A DNA stretch of 8,616 nt from Candidatus Omnitrophota bacterium. GTDB lineage: Bacteria > Omnitrophota > Gorgyraeia > Zapsychrales > Zapsychraceae. A program made the translations under genes and the position numbers. This document shows, piece by piece, positions 6,970 through 8,616 of this stretch. The stretch lies in assembly GCA_018399915.1 (NCBI GenBank), contig JAGYNW010000077.1:1-8616 (forward strand). Direction: 5' to 3'. Numbering within the stretch: the first letter of the stretch is position 1; the number at the start of each line of letters is the position of its first letter. The notes below the pieces were generated by a model. That model was given only the letters and a program-made list of their open reading frames with translations. It did no database searches and had not been told where the DNA came from.

Positions 6970-8616
6970 ATGCATCTGGGAGCCTTCTACAAGCAGGGCG
7001 GTCACTGTGAATTTACTGTTTGGGCACCTTTGAAAGACAAGCTTGCAGTTAAGATCTCAGCCCCGGAACAAAAGACTATCCCGCTACGCAAAGATCCTCA
7101 GGGTTATTGGCACGGAACCATTGAAGAGGTTTCTCCTGATCTGCGGTATCTCTATGAAATCGATGGAAAGGATCAATGGCCTGATCCGGCGTCCTTTTTT
7201 CAACCTGAAGGCGTTCATAAACCCTCAGGGATCATTGATCATTCTTCCTATGCCTGGGGCGATGAAACCTGGCAATCATTGCCCTTGAATGAAATGATCA
7301 TCTATGAAATTCATGTCGGCACTTTTACTGATCAGGGAACCTTCGCGGGAATCATATCCAAACTGGACTACCTTAAAAGTCTCGGGGTCAACACGATTGA
7401 GATCATGCCAGTCGCTCAGTTTCCCGGAAACCGTAACTGGGGCTACGATGGGGTCCATCCCTTTGCCGTGCAAAACACCTATGGAGGGCCAACCGGTTTT
7501 AAACAATTGATCGATGCCTGCCATCAAAACGGGATTGCGGTCGTCCTGGATGTTGTTTATAACCACCTCGGCCCGGAAGGAAATTATTTAGGAAACTTCG
7601 CGCCTTATTTTACGGACAAATACCAAACGCCCTGGGGATGGGCGATCAACTTTGATGATCATTATTGTGACGGTACACGAAACTACTTTATCCAGAATGT
7701 TTTGTATTGGTTCGAACATTTTCATATCGACGGGCTACGTCTTGACGCGATCCATGGGATCTTTGACTTTGGCGCGAAACATATTCTTAAAGAAATGGCT
7801 GAGGCCGTCGAGGCCTTTGATAAAACCAGCCGACGGAAACATTACCTTATTGCTGAAAGTGATCTTAATGACATCCGGGTCATTGAACCAAGAGAAAAAG
7901 GAGGCCATGCTTTGGACGCGCAGTGGATGGATGATTTCCACCACGCCTTACGGACGCTCTTAACAGAGGACCGTAAAGGTTATTACGCGGATTTTGGAAA
8001 GATCGATCAACTGGCAAAATCCTACAAAGAAGGCTTTGTCTACGACTGGACCTATTCCCGGCACCGGAAAAAATATTTTGGCAGTTCATCGGCACAAGTG
8101 GAACCTGACCAATTCGTTATTTTCAGCCAGAACCATGACCAGGTGGGCAACCGCATGCAGGGAGAAAGGCTGTCCCAACTCGTGGACTTTGAATCCCAAA
8201 AACTTGCCGCCGCAGCGGTACTGCTTTCCCCATATATTCCCATGCTGTTCATGGGTGAAGAATTTGGCGCCCAGACACCCTTTCAATATTTTATCAGCCA
8301 CCTGGATCCGGACCTGGTCAAGGCCGTCAGGGAGGGACGCAAACGTGAATTCGCCGCTTTTCAATGGCAAGGCGACCCGCCAGACCCACAGGATGAAAAG
8401 ACCTTTACACGCTGCCGCCTTGACTGGAACGCATTAAAAGAAAAAAAGGCCGCGTGCCTTTTTGCTTTTTATCAGGAACTTATCCACATCCGGAAAACCC
8501 TGCCATGCTTACGCACCTTAACAAGAAAAGGAATTCAGGTCTCATGTGATGCGGCCAAATCCTTAATATGGCTTAAAAGGGGAGAAACAACCCGGGATCA
8601 AGTATTGCTTATTTTA
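6970..8616 (+). CDS. treZ: TreZ, malto-oligosyltrehalose trehalohydrolase (3' partial)
   Basis: GH13_10 enzyme that hydrolyses the alpha-1,4 bond next to the terminal trehalose unit of maltooligosyltrehalose, freeing trehalose; TreY makes its substrate. From ATG 6970 the frame stays open for 549 codons to the right edge with no stop, so the 3' end lies outside; family members have about 560-620 residues, so only a short piece is missing. A CBM48/E-set domain (about residues 1-85, with EFTVWAP near 14-20) precedes the barrel, which starts near IIYEIHVGTF (about 109). Motifs are NWGYDGVHPF near 156-165, DVVYNHLGPEGN (194-205), the nucleophile D259 in DGLRLDAIHG, the acid/base E296 in IAESDLND and D390 in QNHDQVGNR. 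MGEEFGAQTPFQYF and EFAAFQW-DPPDPQD are TreZ-type signatures that distinguish it from GlgB and the debranching enzyme GlgX/TreX. It is placed 2 nt after glgB with a strong ribosome binding site, so it is part of the operon. Confidence 0.94.
   Translation, partial: MHLGAFYKQGGHCEFTVWAPLKDKLAVKISAPEQKTIPLRKDPQGYWHGTIEEVSPDLRYLYEIDGKDQWPDPASFFQPEGVHKPSGIIDHSSYAWGDETWQSLPLNEMIIYEIHVGTFTDQGTFAGIISKLDYLKSLGVNTIEIMPVAQFPGNRNWGYDGVHPFAVQNTYGGPTGFKQLIDACHQNGIAVVLDVVYNHLGPEGNYLGNFAPYFTDKYQTPWGWAINFDDHYCDGTRNYFIQNVLYWFEHFHIDGLRLDAIHGIFDFGAKHILKEMAEAVEAFDKTSRRKHYLIAESDLNDIRVIEPREKGGHALDAQWMDDFHHALRTLLTEDRKGYYADFGKIDQLAKSYKEGFVYDWTYSRHRKKYFGSSSAQVEPDQFVIFSQNHDQVGNRMQGERLSQLVDFESQKLAAAAVLLSPYIPMLFMGEEFGAQTPFQYFISHLDPDLVKAVREGRKREFAAFQWQGDPPDPQDEKTFTRCRLDWNALKEKKAACLFAFYQELIHIRKTLPCLRTLTRKGIQVSCDAAKSLIWLKRGETTRDQVLLIL

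Noticed and set aside
7994..8437. 147-codon open frame on the + strand in another frame inside treZ
   Set aside because: The treZ frame continues through it with the QNHDQVGNR and GEEFGAQTPF motifs, so this frame is a shadow. The same applies to smaller + strand frames at 7043-7288, 7304-7510 and 7652-7963.
1..8616. Possible mobile element, CRISPR array, defence or biosynthetic system
   Set aside because: Every base outside 16 intergenic nt belongs to four core carbon-storage genes with intact motifs. No terminal repeats, transposase, integrase, spaced repeats or RNA genes are seen on either strand.

Overview
This window is a single-direction (+ strand) run of four tightly packed genes for alpha-glucan and trehalose metabolism. 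It reads as the middle of one operon cut at both ends. The order is glgE (5' end missing), a fused treS-maltokinase gene, glgB, then treZ (3' end missing). The gaps are 14 nt (glgE to treS), a 4-nt ATGA overlap (treS to glgB) and 2 nt (glgB to treZ). No stretch longer than 14 nt is non-coding, so there is no room for a promoter, terminator or RNA gene between genes. No mobile element, CRISPR array, tRNA or rRNA is visible.

How the genes work together, from established knowledge of the families: the TreS half of the fusion isomerises trehalose to maltose. The maltokinase half phosphorylates maltose to alpha-maltose-1-phosphate using ATP. GlgE adds the maltosyl unit to an alpha-1,4-glucan, and GlgB adds alpha-1,6 branches. 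This is the GlgE pathway, which turns trehalose into branched glucan. TreZ belongs to the opposite arm: it releases trehalose from glucan chains whose reducing end has been converted to a trehalosyl unit by TreY. TreY is not in the window and is the obvious candidate for a neighbouring gene. The operon therefore carries genes for both directions of glucan-trehalose interconversion. All four carbohydrate-active modules are GH13-family enzymes, and each shows its full catalytic triad, so every gene looks functional.

Organism: the purine-rich Shine-Dalgarno sequences, operon packing and protein families show a bacterium. By eye the base composition is moderate (not counted), with Lys-rich proteins, A7-A8 tracts and mixed codon choice, unlike the high-GC actinobacteria in which this pathway was first worked out. 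The fused TreS-maltokinase and the order glgE-treS/mak-glgB resemble arrangements known in pseudomonads and other non-actinobacterial lineages. The phylum cannot be fixed from the sequence alone.

No undescribed system was found. The points most worth a second look are the joining of treZ directly to the GlgE-pathway genes, and a short tandem duplication encoding a polybasic tail that runs into the glgB ribosome binding site.
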